Part shown: positions 1 to 8,032 of the stretch, one piece after another
Layout of the letters: each line of letters opens with the position of its first letter
Numbering within the stretch: the stretch's first letter is position 1
Source: Oerskovia turbata
GTDB taxonomy: Bacteria; Actinomycetota; Actinomycetes; Actinomycetales; Cellulomonadaceae
DNA: 64,000 nucleotides
NCBI RefSeq assembly: GCF_000718325.1
Contig: NZ_JOFV01000011.1
Span: 70,072 to 134,071 of the forward strand
Direction: 5' to 3'
Translations under genes and position numbers: made by a program
Notes under the pieces: generated by a model
What the model was told of the DNA's origin: nothing
The model's database searches: none
What the model saw: only the letters and a program-made list of their open reading frames with translations

Positions 1-158
1 CTGCGGCGCGGCCGCGCGCCTGTCCTGCTGAACCGTCATCTCCACCTTCATCCGCCACGCCCCCACCGTCCGAACAACCGTCCCAGTCTCCCACCCGGGA
101 ACAGGTTCGCTCACCAGGGAATAGAGGGACGTGGGCTTGCGTTGATGCGTTCGTATGA

Positions 159-174
159 AGTTGAATCTTCAACT
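159..174. promoter_or_regulatory. Inverted-repeat operator, MarR-type, upstream of the YceI gene
   Basis: Perfect inverted repeat AGTTGAA-TC-TTCAACT, 60 bases before the YceI start codon in an AT-rich patch that stands out from its GC-rich surroundings. TTGAA-N2-TTCAA sites are typical of MarR/OhrR-like repressors. No MarR gene is seen in the window, so the regulator is unknown; a redox- or lipid-responsive repressor is an inference. Confidence 0.5.
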
Positions 175-233
175 AATGGCACGTCGACGGCGCGCCTGAC
201 GCACACGCACCACGACCTCTCAGGAGAACACCC

Positions 234-785
234 ATGGCCACGAACCTCCCCGCCGGGCTGACCGCAGGCACCTACGCGATCGACCCCTCGCACTCGCAGG
301 CGACCTTCACCGTCCGCCACGCAGGCATCTCCAAGGTCCGCGGCTCGCTCGCGATCGCCGAGGGCACGCTGAACATCGGTGACGACGTCGAGTCGTCCAA
401 CGTCGTCGCCGCGATCGACGCCAAGTCCGTCAACACCGGCGACGCAGGGCGCGACGGCCACCTCCAGTCGGCCGACTTCTGGGACGCCGAGAAGAACCCC
501 ACCTGGAACTTCGTCTCGACCGCCGTCGAGGCCGACGACGACGACTTCGTCATCGCGGGCGACCTCACCATCAACGGCGTGACCAAGCCGGTCAAGCTCG
601 AGACCGAGTTCACGGGCACCGCCGTCGACGCCTACGGCAACTCGCGCGCCGGGTTCGAGGCCGAGACCGAGATCTCCCGCAAGGAGTTCGGCCTGACCTG
701 GAACGTGGCCCTCGAGGCCGGCGGCGTGCTCGTCGGCGACAAGATCAAGATCGCGCTCGACCTCTCGGCGATCAAGCAGGCCTGA
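234..785 (+). CDS. YceI-like family protein (lipocalin-like isoprenoid/lipid binder)
   Basis: 183 residues, the usual length for the YceI family, which folds as an extended lipocalin-like barrel binding long isoprenoid or amide lipids. Family signatures are the N-terminal YAIDPSHSQATFTVRHAGIS, the central DGHLQSADFWDAEKNP and the C-terminal SRKEFGLTWN. There is no signal peptide, as in many actinobacterial homologues, so it is probably cytoplasmic. The start is set by AGGAG seven bases before the ATG. It stands alone: a palindromic operator lies in its leader and a strong hairpin follows the stop. It is convergent with rex. The physiological ligand cannot be told from sequence. Confidence 0.92.
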   Translation: MATNLPAGLTAGTYAIDPSHSQATFTVRHAGISKVRGSLAIAEGTLNIGDDVESSNVVAAIDAKSVNTGDAGRDGHLQSADFWDAEKNPTWNFVSTAVEADDDDFVIAGDLTINGVTKPVKLETEFTGTAVDAYGNSRAGFEAETEISRKEFGLTWNVALEAGGVLVGDKIKIALDLSAIKQA

Positions 786-835
786 GCCTCCCGCACCTGA
801 CCGGCCTCCGCGTCCCCGGCGCGGCCCGGTACGCC

Positions 836-870
836 AGGAGCCGGCGACCCCTCACGGGTCGCCGGCTCCT
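836..870. terminator. Bidirectional hairpin terminator between the YceI gene and rex
   Basis: Perfect 15-bp stem (836-850 with 856-870) around a 5-base loop, placed between two convergent genes. No long U-tract follows, as is common for actinobacterial terminators. It could serve both strands. Confidence 0.8.
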
Positions 871-893
871 GTGCTGTCATGAGCGGTCCGGTG

Positions 894-1604
894 CTAGGCG
901 CCCGCGCTCTGCGTCTCCGCTCCTCGGCCCTCCTCGCCCCTGCCGCGGTTCGCGAGCGCGCGCGCCTGCGCGTGGAACGCCAGGATCTGCAGCTCGCTGC
1001 CCACGTCGACCGACCGCACGATCACGTCCTCAGGGAGCTGGAGCGCGCGCGGCGCGAAGTTCAGGATCTCCCGGACCCCGGCCTCGACGACCCGCTCGGC
1101 GACGTCCTGCGCCACGTGCGCCGGGGTCGCCAGGACGACGATCGTCACGTTCTCGCGGGCGAAGACCTCCTCGAGCACGTCGACGTGCTCGATCACGAGC
1201 CCCGCAGCCTCGGTGCCGACCACGTCCGGCGAGGCGTCCAGCAGGGCCGCGACCTCGAACCCACGCGTGCCGTAGCCCGAGTAGTTCGCGAGCGCGTGCC
1301 CGAGGGAGCCGATGCCGACGATCGCGATCCGGTGCTCGTCCTCGACGCCCAGGGCCGAGGTGATGTAGGTCGCGAGCGAGTCGACGACGTAGCCGACCCC
1401 GCGCGTGCCGTAGGACCCCAGGAACGACAGGTCCTTGCGCAGCTGCGCCGACCCGACGCCCGCGAGCTCCGCGAGCTCGGTCGACGACGTCGTCTCGACG
1501 CCTCGCCCCTCGAGGTCGCGCAGCGCACGCAGGTACGCGGGAAGTCGCGCCACGGTCGCGCCAGGAATACCGGTATCACCCAGGGTCTCTGCCACCCGAA
1601 CCAC
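894..1604 (-). CDS. rex: Redox-sensing transcriptional repressor Rex
   Basis: 236 residues. The N-terminal winged helix contains RLPAYLRALRDLEGRGVET and SAQLRKDLSFLGSYG, and the Rossmann domain has the dinucleotide-binding GIGSLGHALANY, so it senses the NADH/NAD+ ratio and represses respiratory and fermentative genes. The C-terminal tail (about 20 residues) is charged and low-complexity. Start is GTG at 1604; a second in-frame GTG three codons on is also possible. It lies 86 bases downstream of the glutaredoxin-like gene on the same strand, probably one transcript. In many actinobacteria rex is followed by hemA, but here a terminator follows directly, so it is detached from the haem genes. 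Confidence 0.95.
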   Translation of the reverse strand: MVRVAETLGDTGIPGATVARLPAYLRALRDLEGRGVETTSSTELAELAGVGSAQLRKDLSFLGSYGTRGVGYVVDSLATYITSALGVEDEHRIAIVGIGSLGHALANYSGYGTRGFEVAALLDASPDVVGTEAAGLVIEHVDVLEEVFARENVTIVVLATPAHVAQDVAERVVEAGVREILNFAPRALQLPEDVIVRSVDVGSELQILAFHAQARALANRGRGEEGRGAETQSAGA

Positions 1605-1690
1605 CCATGCTTCGTCGTGTCGTCGTCGCTGACGCTCTCGCTGTCCTGCTGTCTCGGATCATCCCAGGCTCGGCGCCCGGGCTCGCAACG

Positions 1691-2026
1691 TCAGCCGGTG
1701 GCGCGCCGCCTCGAGAGCGCTCTGGCGAGCCTCGCCCCGTCGACCCACCAGAACCCCTGCTGGACGCCGTCCACCGTCACGACGGGGACGTAGTCACCGT
1801 ACTGCGCCGCGAGGGCGCCGGACGGGTCGGAGTCCACGTCGACCTCGGTCCAGCCCACGCCCTGGTCGGCGCACACCGCCCCGACCACCTCGCGGGCCTC
1901 CTCGCACAGGTGGCACCCGACGCGGCCGTAGAGCACGACGCGCACGGGCGCGCTCGTGGCCTGGTCTGCGTCATGTCCGGCGGCGGGCTCAGGAACCTGT
2001 CCTGCGGCGGGATCTGCGGGGCTCAC
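1691..2026 (-). CDS. Glutaredoxin-like (DUF836) thiol protein
   Basis: 111 residues. After a 25-residue low-complexity N-terminus comes a thioredoxin-fold domain with the redox motif CHLC (VGCHLCEEAREVV) and the cis-proline loop YVPVV. Small glutaredoxin-like proteins of this type commonly sit directly upstream of rex in actinobacteria, as here. The start is GTG at 2026; TAGGCT ends six bases upstream, matching a leaderless -10. The exact redox partner is not shown. Confidence 0.85.
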   Translation of the reverse strand: MSPADPAAGQVPEPAAGHDADQATSAPVRVVLYGRVGCHLCEEAREVVGAVCADQGVGWTEVDVDSDPSGALAAQYGDYVPVVTVDGVQQGFWWVDGARLARALSRRRATG

Positions 2027-2032
2027 GACCCC

Positions 2033-2038
2033 AGCCTA
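2033..2038 (-). promoter_or_regulatory. Predicted -10 of a leaderless promoter (glutaredoxin-rex)
   Basis: TAGGCT on the minus strand followed by six bases and the GTG start codon. Actinobacterial leaderless genes typically show TANNNT with transcription starting at the first base of the start codon. The same arrangement recurs at several genes in this window. Confidence 0.5.
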
Positions 2039-2119
2039 CGCATCTCGGACACCCCCTCACGCCGCCCGGCAGGCGACCCCGCCCGGTGGGCGCCGTCGGC
2101 GGGGGTCTGCGAGCGCCGA

Positions 2120-2125
2120 TAGAGT
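2120..2125 (+). promoter_or_regulatory. Predicted -10 of a leaderless promoter (HAD gene)
   Basis: TAGAGT followed by seven bases and ATG at 2133, with no Shine-Dalgarno. It supports 2133 as the start rather than the upstream in-frame GTG at 1956, which would run across the divergent glutaredoxin gene. Confidence 0.5.
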
Positions 2126-2132
2126 GGACGAC

Positions 2133-2942
2133 ATGCCGACGTCTGCTCCTGGGTCCACCCATCCCACGGCAGCCTTCTTCGACGTCGACAACACCATCAT
2201 CCGCGGCGCCAGCTCGTTCCACCTGGCGCGGGCGCTGTACCAGCGGGGCTTCTTCTCCACCCCGGACCTGGTGACGTTCGCCTTCCACCAGGCGCGCTAC
2301 CTGCTGCTCGGGGAGAACAAGCGCCAGATCGACCAGGTCCGCACCCGGGCCCTCGACCTCGTCGCAGGCCGCTCGGTCGCGGAGGTCGTCGCGATCGGCG
2401 AAGAGGTCTACGACCAGGTCCTCGCGCTGCGCATCTACCCCGGCACCCAGAAGCTCCTCGACGAGCACATCGCGGCCGGCCACCAGGTGTGGCTCGTGTC
2501 CGCGACGCCGCTCGAGATCGGGCAGCTCATCGCGCGTCGTCTCGGCGCGACGGGAGCGCTGGGCACCGTCGCCGAGCACGAGGAGGGCCTCTACACGGGG
2601 CGGCTCGTGGGCGACATGATGCACGGGCGGGCCAAGGCCGCGGGTGTCCGAGAGCTCGCCGAGCGGCACGGGATCGACCTGTCGGCGTCCTACGCGTACG
2701 GCGACTCCCTCAACGACGTGACGATGATGCAGGCCGTCGGCCACCCGTGCGCCATCAACCCCGACGCGCGCCTGCGTCGGCACGCCAAGGACGTGGGCTG
2801 GCCGATCCGCGAGTTCCGCGGGCGACGGCGCCGGGTCGCCGGGCGGGGAGTCAAGACCGCGAGCTGGGCCGGGGCCGCATGGGTCCTCGGGCTCGTGCTG
2901 CGCTCGATCCGGCGCTCGCTCAAGAACCGCGCGGGGCTCTGA
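2133..2942 (+). CDS. HAD-IB family hydrolase (SerB-like phosphatase)
   Basis: 269 residues with all four HAD motifs: FFDVDNTII (nucleophile Asp and general acid), LVSATP (motif II Ser), the Lys of GRAKAAG (motif III) and YAYGDSLNDVTMM (motif IV acidic pair). The helical cap between motifs I and II fits subfamily IB, the class of phosphoserine phosphatase and of the actinobacterial HAD-IB enzymes fused to acyltransferases. The C-terminus adds an Arg-rich stretch and a hydrophobic helix (TASWAGAAWVLGLVL) that may anchor it to the membrane. Substrate unknown: a phospholipid-related or sugar phosphate is as likely as phosphoserine. Start chosen on the leaderless -10. Confidence 0.88.
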   Translation: MPTSAPGSTHPTAAFFDVDNTIIRGASSFHLARALYQRGFFSTPDLVTFAFHQARYLLLGENKRQIDQVRTRALDLVAGRSVAEVVAIGEEVYDQVLALRIYPGTQKLLDEHIAAGHQVWLVSATPLEIGQLIARRLGATGALGTVAEHEEGLYTGRLVGDMMHGRAKAAGVRELAERHGIDLSASYAYGDSLNDVTMMQAVGHPCAINPDARLRRHAKDVGWPIREFRGRRRRVAGRGVKTASWAGAAWVLGLVLRSIRRSLKNRAGL

Positions 2943-3002
2943 CGGCGAGCATCGCCGGACGACCAGCGCCCACGGCTACGCACCGATGTCCCCCGACAAG
3001 AG

Positions 3003-3035
3003 AGCGACCCCTGGCCGGCCGGGCCAGGGGTCGCT
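3003..3035. terminator. Hairpin terminator after the HAD gene
   Basis: Perfect 14-bp stem (3003-3016 with 3022-3035), 5-base loop, followed by TCCTTCACTCTT on the plus strand. Placed between the convergent HAD gene and the small membrane-protein gene, so it may act in both directions. Confidence 0.85.
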
Positions 3036-3072
3036 TCCTTCACTCTTGTGCTACGCGATGTCGGATCCGCTG

Positions 3073-3342
3073 TCAGTCCTGGGGAGTCAGCAACTCCGTT
3101 TCCGACTTCTTTCGGACCGCGAGGAGGACGGCCGACACCACCAGCGAAATAATGCCGACGGCAAGGACCACGAGCCCTGCATTCGTCCCGAGCACGATCC
3201 ATTCAGGAGCATTCCCAGGCTCGAGGCCGGCCTGTTCTGCGGCACGGTACTCCAATCCGGATAACACCTGAAGTACAATCACTGCCAGCAATCCGACACC
3301 GGAGAGAGCTGCCGACCCTGCGACTAGCTGTTTGATGGGCAT
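3073..3342 (-). CDS. Small two-helix membrane protein, unknown function
   Basis: 89 residues from ATG at 3342, chosen because GGAAAGGG lies about nine bases upstream; the longer reading from 3384 would overlap the preceding gene and has no ribosome site. Two hydrophobic segments (about residues 8-27 and 48-72) flank a short loop containing an acidic/amide-rich EYRAAEQAGLEPGNAPEW, and the C-terminus is charged. Not recognised. It follows the secreted-protein gene by 29 bases, so the two are probably co-transcribed. Base composition is visibly less GC-rich than the rest of the window, suggesting acquisition by transfer. Confidence 0.65.
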   Translation of the reverse strand: MPIKQLVAGSAALSGVGLLAVIVLQVLSGLEYRAAEQAGLEPGNAPEWIVLGTNAGLVVLAVGIISLVVSAVLLAVRKKSETELLTPQD

Positions 3343-3371
3343 GATGCAGACCCTTTCCTGTCGCCCTCTCT

Positions 3372-3734
3372 TTACCAGTTGCACCCATCAGCGAGAAGCT
3401 TCGCGTCGCTGGCCTCACTCGCCTTGGGCAGCGTGACGCTCAGAGCGTGCTTGTCACCGCTGACGAGGGTGATCGGGTCCTGGGGATCGTTCGGCACTGC
3501 GACCGACGCCTGATGCTCAGGAACTTCCACGAAGGTCGCGACCGAGCCCGGCGCACCAGTATCAACACTCTCCGCCGCAGCCACGTTCTCCAGCACCTCG
3601 GGTGCGGACTGGCTGATGATCGCCACAAGATCCGGAGCGGTTTCAGCGGCACCCGCCGGAGCAACCACCCCTCCCGTCAACGCAGCGGCGACGACCACCG
3701 TGCACAACGAACGAAAACGCAGGTTCAAGCGCAT
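3372..3734 (-). CDS. Small secreted protein, unknown function
   Basis: 120 residues. Residues 1-29 form a Sec signal peptide (RFR, then a hydrophobic core VVVAAALTGGVV, then APAGA-A cleavage site). The mature part is acidic with no recognised domain and ends in LLADGCNW, leaving a single Cys near the C-terminus. AGGGGG seven bases before the ATG supports the start. It sits between an upstream partial-looking frame (3752-3964) and the membrane protein gene, forming a small operon. It could be a truncated remnant of a longer exported protein, because the C-terminus stops abruptly after a beta-rich stretch. Confidence 0.65.
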   Translation of the reverse strand: MRLNLRFRSLCTVVVAAALTGGVVAPAGAAETAPDLVAIISQSAPEVLENVAAAESVDTGAPGSVATFVEVPEHQASVAVPNDPQDPITLVSGDKHALSVTLPKASEASDAKLLADGCNW

Positions 3735-3751
3735 TGAATCCCCCTGTTGAT

Positions 3752-3964
3752 TCAGCAGCCTGATGCGGTTGCCTCAAGCCGCTGCACAACGTATGGATGG
3801 AGAGCGGCAAGGTCAATCCTCAACCGTTCGCCCTCCAGCCCCCTGAACACTGTGTCGACGTCAGCCGTGGATGCGGTCATTGCACCGCCGATCTTCCCTG
3901 ACCCGCCCTGCGCGAGACGCTCACCCTCGGCATCCGGCGCCGCACGACCGACGGGCACGAGCAC
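3752..3964 (-). CDS. Possible short or eroded ORF heading the secreted-protein operon
   Basis: About 70 residues read from GTG at 3964 to a stop 17 bases before the secreted-protein start. The last 45 residues (from MTASTADVDTVFRG to the end) look like ordinary coding sequence with an amphipathic character, but no good ribosome site precedes any of the GTG/ATG candidates. In the adjacent frame just upstream a readable stretch (CVLVVPVPPGAGSGEACVEP) breaks off, so a frameshifted ancestor is possible. The full-length 168-residue frame up to 4258 is not credible because it crosses the bS22 gene and its terminator. The rest of 3965-4046 shows nothing else. Confidence 0.35.
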   Translation of the reverse strand: MLVPVGRAAPDAEGERLAQGGSGKIGGAMTASTADVDTVFRGLEGERLRIDLAALHPYVVQRLEATASGC

Positions 3965-4046
3965 CGAGCAACGGCTCGACGCAGGCCTCGCCCGAACCCG
4001 CTCCGGGCGGCACCGGAACGACCAGCACGCAGCCCGAAAGACGCCA

Positions 4047-4079
4047 AGAGCCCGGCACCCCTGAGGGTTCCGGGCTCTC
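4047..4079. terminator. Hairpin terminator after the bS22 gene
   Basis: Stem AGAGCCCGG with CCGGGCTCT, extended inward by ACCC/GGGT across one mismatch, with a 4-base loop. It lies 32 bases downstream of the bS22 stop on the minus strand and separates it from the secreted-protein operon. Confidence 0.75.
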
Positions 4080-4110
4080 GCGACAGCATGCGCGTCGCCG
4101 CGCGGCGCTG

Positions 4111-4209
4111 CTACTTCTTGTTGCGACGCTGGTGGCGCGTCTTGCGAAGCAGCTTGCGGTGCTTCTTCTTGGCCATACGCTTGCGGCGCTTCTTGATGAC
4201 GGAGCCCAT
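4111..4209 (-). CDS. Ribosomal protein bS22 / AURKAIP1-COX24 domain protein
   Basis: 32 residues, extremely basic: [19 protein letters not shown] and then [13 protein letters not shown]. This tiny Lys/Arg-rich protein is the small-subunit ribosomal protein bS22, seen in mycobacterial ribosome structures, and is conserved in actinobacteria. GAGGA lies a few bases before the ATG. In many actinobacteria it sits beside bldC and an AcuC-type deacetylase; here the deacetylase is next upstream but bldC is missing. It is too short for most gene callers. The region 4210-4401 upstream holds no other gene; it must carry the promoter. Confidence 0.93.
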   Translation of the reverse strand: MGSVIKKRRKRMAKKKHRKLLRKTRHQRRNKK

Positions 4210-4401
4210 GGGTCCTCACAATGCTGGATCGGTGTGCGATCGGGATCGCCCCGATCATGGTGGTCCACGGCTGATCGGGAACCGACCAACACGAGAAAAA
4301 GTCCGTCTCCTAGACTACCTGCTCCCGGCGGGTGGCTCGAAATCGACGCCGGGTGACGTCGTCGGGCCGTGGGGACGGGTGTGCGCCCGGCGAGGCGCAG
4401 G

Positions 4402-5598
4402 TCAGTCGAAGTGCGCGTCGAGGCCCAGGAGCGGGAAGACGGCCTTGCGGGTCGCGACCACGGCGCGGTCCACCTCGTCCTCGGGGTCGTAGCCCTTGTC
4501 CCACGCGGTGAACTCGACCTCGCCGTCGCCCATGAGCGACGGCGTCTCGCGGTGCGCGACCGCGCCGATGTGGTCCCGCCAGGCTCCCGGGACGGGCGTC
4601 GAAGGGGCCACCGGCGCGTGCACGACCTCGGCCACGACGTTCGACCACGCGTAGGGGACGACCGAGGTGACCGAGTACCCGCCTCCGCCCAGGGCGACCC
4701 AGCGGCCGTCCGCGAGCTCGTGCGCGAGCTCGTGGATCCAGTGCACGGCCGCGCGCTGCGCGTCGACGCTCACGTCGAGGTCGCTCAACGGGTCGTGCCC
4801 GTGCGCGTCGCACCCGTGCTGGGACACGACGACCTGCGGCCGGAACGCCCGGAGCACGGGCGGCACCACGGCGTCCACGGCCCGGAGCCAGCGCTCGCCG
4901 TCGGTGCGACGCGGCAGGGCGACGTTGACCGCGGTACCTGTGGCGCCTGGTCCGCCGGTGTCGGTGGCGTGCCCCGTGCCGGGGAACAGCGTCGCGCCGC
5001 TCTGGTGCACCGAGACCGTCAGGACCCGCGGGTCGTCCCAGAAAGCCTGCTCGACGCCGTCGCCGTGGTGCGCGTCCAGGTCCACGTACGCGACCCGCTC
5101 CGCGCCGTCGTCGAGCAGACGGCGGACCGCGGCCGCGGCGTCGTTGTAGATGCAGAAGCCCGACGCCGCCCCGTGCCGTGCGTGGTGCATGCCCCCGGCG
5201 ATGTTGACGGCGTGCAGCGCGCGTCCCGACCACACGGCGCCGGCGGCCTCGTACGAGCCCGACAGGATGCGGGCCGCGGCCTCGTGCATGCCCGCGAAGA
5301 CGGGGTCGTCCTCCGTGCCCAGGCCCAGGGCGGGGTTCTCGACGCCGTGCTCCGAGGCGGCGTGAACCGCGGCGACGTAGGCAGGGTCGTGGACGAGGCC
5401 GAGCACCTCGTCGGACGCGGGCGACGTGCCGACGACCTCGACGCCCGGCGCGTCGAGCAGCCCGAGCGCCCGCACGAGGCGCATCGTCAGGTCGAGCCTG
5501 GTCGGGGACATGGGGTGCCCGTGCCCGAAGTCGTAGCCCAGCAGGTCCGGGCTCCACACGACCTGCGCGGCGAACGGCGCGGCGTCTGGCTCGGTCAC
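4402..5598 (-). CDS. acuC: AcuC-type acetoin utilisation / histone deacetylase family protein
   Basis: 398 residues of the zinc-dependent arginase/deacetylase fold. Family motifs in order are HHARHGAASGFCIYND (catalytic His pair and tyrosine loop), YVDLDAHHGDGVE (zinc Asp and His), VHQSGATLFPGTG and VVSQHGCDAHGHDPL (second zinc Asp). AcuC enzymes remove acetyl groups from lysines, notably on acetyl-CoA synthetase, tuning carbon flow; the substrate here is inferred. The GTG start at 5598 follows GAGGAG by five bases; upstream in-frame codons are Arg/Pro-rich and not protein-like. Divergent from ktrB across a 215-base gap that should hold both promoters. Confidence 0.92.
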   Translation of the reverse strand: MTEPDAAPFAAQVVWSPDLLGYDFGHGHPMSPTRLDLTMRLVRALGLLDAPGVEVVGTSPASDEVLGLVHDPAYVAAVHAASEHGVENPALGLGTEDDPVFAGMHEAAARILSGSYEAAGAVWSGRALHAVNIAGGMHHARHGAASGFCIYNDAAAAVRRLLDDGAERVAYVDLDAHHGDGVEQAFWDDPRVLTVSVHQSGATLFPGTGHATDTGGPGATGTAVNVALPRRTDGERWLRAVDAVVPPVLRAFRPQVVVSQHGCDAHGHDPLSDLDVSVDAQRAAVHWIHELAHELADGRWVALGGGGYSVTSVVPYAWSNVVAEVVHAPVAPSTPVPGAWRDHIGAVAHRETPSLMGDGEVEFTAWDKGYDPEDEVDRAVVATRKAVFPLLGLDAHFD

Positions 5599-5813
5599 GT
5601 GCGCTCCTCGGTCCGGTGGTCGGTGGCGGGCAGGAGACACGGTATCCCCCCGGGGGCACGACGGCGTCCCGCGGTTCAGCCGGTGAGCACCGGTGCTCCT
5701 GTGGCAGAGTTGGGCGACGCATCGGCACGCACGGCGACCGGTAGAGCCCTGACGGGACCCGGCGCCGCCCGTCCACCCGGACGAGGACGCACGGACAGGG
5801 AGACGGAGGACCG

Positions 5814-7190
5814 ATGGCCCAGGGCGCCTCCGGGCGGTTCTTCGCCGGTCGCGAGCTCGTCGACCGTGTCGCCCGCCATTCCCCGGCACGGCTCGCGGTG
5901 ACGGTCTTCGCCGCCGTGATCTCGCTGTTCACCCTGCTCCTCCTGGCGCCGTGGGCCACGACGTCGGGAAAGTCGGCTTCGCTGATCGACGCGCTCTTCA
6001 CCGCGACGTCGGCGGTGTGCGTGACCGGGCTCGTCGTCGTCCCGACGGGGACCTACTGGTCCTTCTACGGTCAGGTCGTGATCCTCGTCGGGATCAAGGT
6101 CGGTGGCCTGGGTGTCATGACGCTCGCCTCGATCCTCGGCATGGCCGTCTCACGACGGATCGGTCTGACGCAGAAGCTGTTGACCGCCTCGGAGACGAAG
6201 ACGACCCGCCTGGGCGAGGTCGGGTCGCTCGTGCGCGTCGTCATCATCACCTCGACGAGCATCGAGCTCCTCATCGCGCTGCTGCTCCTGCCCCGGTTCA
6301 TCGTGCTCGAGGAGTCGTTCGGCGAAGCCGCCTGGCACGGCCTGTTCTACGGGATCTCGGCGTTCAACAACGCAGGGTTCGTCCCGACCCCCGAGGGGTT
6401 GGCCCCCTACGTGGGCGACTGGATGCTGTGCCTTCCGATCATCCTCGGCGTCTTCATCGGGTCGCTCGGCTTCCCCGTGATCCTCAACGTCATGCGCAAC
6501 CGTGGGCGCGTCGTGAAGTGGAGCCTGCACACCAAGCTGACCCTCACCATGAGCGTGGGCCTCGTGGTGGTCGGCACGGTCCTGTTCGCGGCCTTCGAGT
6601 GGCGCAACGCGGAGACGCTCGGGCCCCTGAGCCTGGGCGAGAAGGCCCTCGCCTCGTTGTTCGCCGGCGTCATGCCCCGCTCGGGCGGCTTCTCGACCGT
6701 CGACATCGGGGCCATGCACGAGTCGAGCTGGCTCATCACCGACGCGCTCATGTTCGTCGGTGGCGGCAGCGCGTCCACGGCGGGCGGCATCAAGGTCACG
6801 ACGCTCGCCGTCATGCTGCTCGCGATCGTCTCCGAGGCTCGAGGCGACCGGGACATGGAGGCCTTCGGGCGACGCGTTCCGCGCGAGACCCTGCGCCTCG
6901 CGGTGGCGGTGTCGTTCGTCGGCGCGACGGCGGTGCTCGTCTCCAGCCTCCTGCTCCTGGAGATCACCGGGTGGACGCTCGACGTGATCCTCTTCGAGAC
7001 CATCTCGGCGTTCGCGACCGTGGGGCTCTCGACGGGGGTGACCGCCGACCTGCCCACCGCGGGAAAGTACGTGCTCGTCGTCTTGATGTTCATCGGCCGT
7101 ACCGGGACCATGACTCTGGCGGCGGCGCTCGCGCTGCGCGACCGGCGCCGCGTCATCCGCTACCCCGAGGAACGTCCGATCATCGGCTGA
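5814..7190 (+). CDS. ktrB: Potassium uptake membrane subunit KtrB/TrkH
   Basis: 458 residues, hydrophobic throughout, with the four-fold repeated M1-P-M2 architecture of the Trk/Ktr/HKT superfamily. The selectivity-filter loops are readable as TSAVCVTGL, SAFNNAGF, GVMPRSGGFST and SAFATVGLSTG, each with the conserved filter glycine, and the GGSASTAGGIK stretch forms the gate-lining loop. GGAGGA stands directly before the ATG. With the RCK protein encoded 98 bases downstream it forms a KtrAB-type K+ (and Na+-coupled) uptake system. Confidence 0.94.
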   Translation: MAQGASGRFFAGRELVDRVARHSPARLAVTVFAAVISLFTLLLLAPWATTSGKSASLIDALFTATSAVCVTGLVVVPTGTYWSFYGQVVILVGIKVGGLGVMTLASILGMAVSRRIGLTQKLLTASETKTTRLGEVGSLVRVVIITSTSIELLIALLLLPRFIVLEESFGEAAWHGLFYGISAFNNAGFVPTPEGLAPYVGDWMLCLPIILGVFIGSLGFPVILNVMRNRGRVVKWSLHTKLTLTMSVGLVVVGTVLFAAFEWRNAETLGPLSLGEKALASLFAGVMPRSGGFSTVDIGAMHESSWLITDALMFVGGGSASTAGGIKVTTLAVMLLAIVSEARGDRDMEAFGRRVPRETLRLAVAVSFVGATAVLVSSLLLLEITGWTLDVILFETISAFATVGLSTGVTADLPTAGKYVLVVLMFIGRTGTMTLAAALALRDRRRVIRYPEERPIIG

Positions 7191-7288
7191 CCGCCCGCAC
7201 CGCGCTCCACGCACCGCTCTCCGTGCGGTGCACGGTCCGTCCGGACGTCAAGCCGACCTCCCTCCACCTCCCGACGAAAGGCCCCCAG

Positions 7289-7960
7289 GTGCCCGACAAG
7301 AAGGCCCCCGAGAAGAATGCCGGCGTGCTCGTGATCGGCCTCGGCCGGTTCGGTTCTGCGATCGCGGCGACGCTCGACCGGCTCGGCCAGGACGTGCTCG
7401 CGGTCGAGCGTTCGCCCGACCTCATCGCCCAGTGGTCCGGGCAGATCCCTCTCGTGGAGGCCGACGCGTCGAACCCGACCGCGCTCGAGCAGCTCGGCGC
7501 TCGCGACTTCCCCGTGGCCGTGGTCGGCGTAGGTACGTCGCTCGAGGCCAGCGTGCTCATCACGGGCAACCTCGTGGACCTCGGGACCCCGCAGATCTGG
7601 GCCAAGGCCATCTCGGCCGAGCACGGACGCATCCTCCAGCGCATCGGTGCCCACCACGTGGTCTACCCCGAGGCCGACGCAGGCAGCCGCGTGGCACACC
7701 TCGTCTCGGGCAAGCTGCTCGACTACATCGAGGTCGAGGACGGCTTCACGATCGTCAAGATGCGGCCCCCGAAGGAGACGCAGGGCTTCACGATCGAGCA
7801 GACCAAGGTCCGCGAACGCTACGGCGTGACGGTCATCGGGGTGAAGTCGCCGGGGCAGGACTTCGTCTACGCGGACCCGAGCACACGCATCTCGGCGAAC
7901 GACCTGCTCATCGTCTCGGGGCACGCCGAGCTGCTGGAGCGGTTCGCGGCCCGCCCGTAG
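7289..7960 (+). CDS. ktrA: Potassium uptake regulatory subunit KtrA/TrkA (RCK protein)
   Basis: 223 residues. The N-terminal RCK_N Rossmann domain carries VLVIGLGRFGSAIAATL with the acidic residue (AVERS) after beta-2, and binds ATP/ADP or NAD(H). The C-terminal RCK_C domain (about residues 140-223, from EVEDGFTIVKMRPP) is the domain that binds c-di-AMP in several Firmicute KtrA proteins. Start is GTG at 7289, nine bases after GAAAGG; the longer upstream frame lies inside ktrB in another phase. The c-di-AMP synthase gene disA is in the same window, which makes regulation by that nucleotide worth testing. Confidence 0.93.
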   Translation: MPDKKAPEKNAGVLVIGLGRFGSAIAATLDRLGQDVLAVERSPDLIAQWSGQIPLVEADASNPTALEQLGARDFPVAVVGVGTSLEASVLITGNLVDLGTPQIWAKAISAEHGRILQRIGAHHVVYPEADAGSRVAHLVSGKLLDYIEVEDGFTIVKMRPPKETQGFTIEQTKVRERYGVTVIGVKSPGQDFVYADPSTRISANDLLIVSGHAELLERFAARP

Positions 7961-7974
7961 CGGTCATGCCGCGA

Positions 7975-8032
7975 TCCTGCCCGACGGCGGAGCGCACCCG
8001 CGCTCCCGGGTGCGCTGCGGCGTCGGGCAGGA
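7975..8032. terminator. Long hairpin terminator after ktrA
   Basis: 25-base arms (7975-7999 and 8008-8032) with only two mismatches and an 8-base loop, 14 bases after the ktrA stop and in front of the convergent araA. The rest of 7961-8299 holds no gene I can support: minus-strand frames there are low-complexity Ala/Thr/Arg runs without a ribosome site. Confidence 0.85.

Noticed and set aside
1..233. Promoter or gene before the YceI gene
   Set aside because: Apart from the palindrome, no convincing -35/-10 pair or coding frame; the minus-strand frame at 111-461 is a shadow.
1956..2132. N-terminal extension of the HAD protein
   Set aside because: It would cross the divergent glutaredoxin start and promoter; the extension is low-complexity and the ATG at 2133 has a leaderless -10.
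3752..4258. 168-residue frame taken as one gene
   Set aside because: Its first half runs through the bS22 gene in another phase and through that gene's terminator; only the last part may be real.
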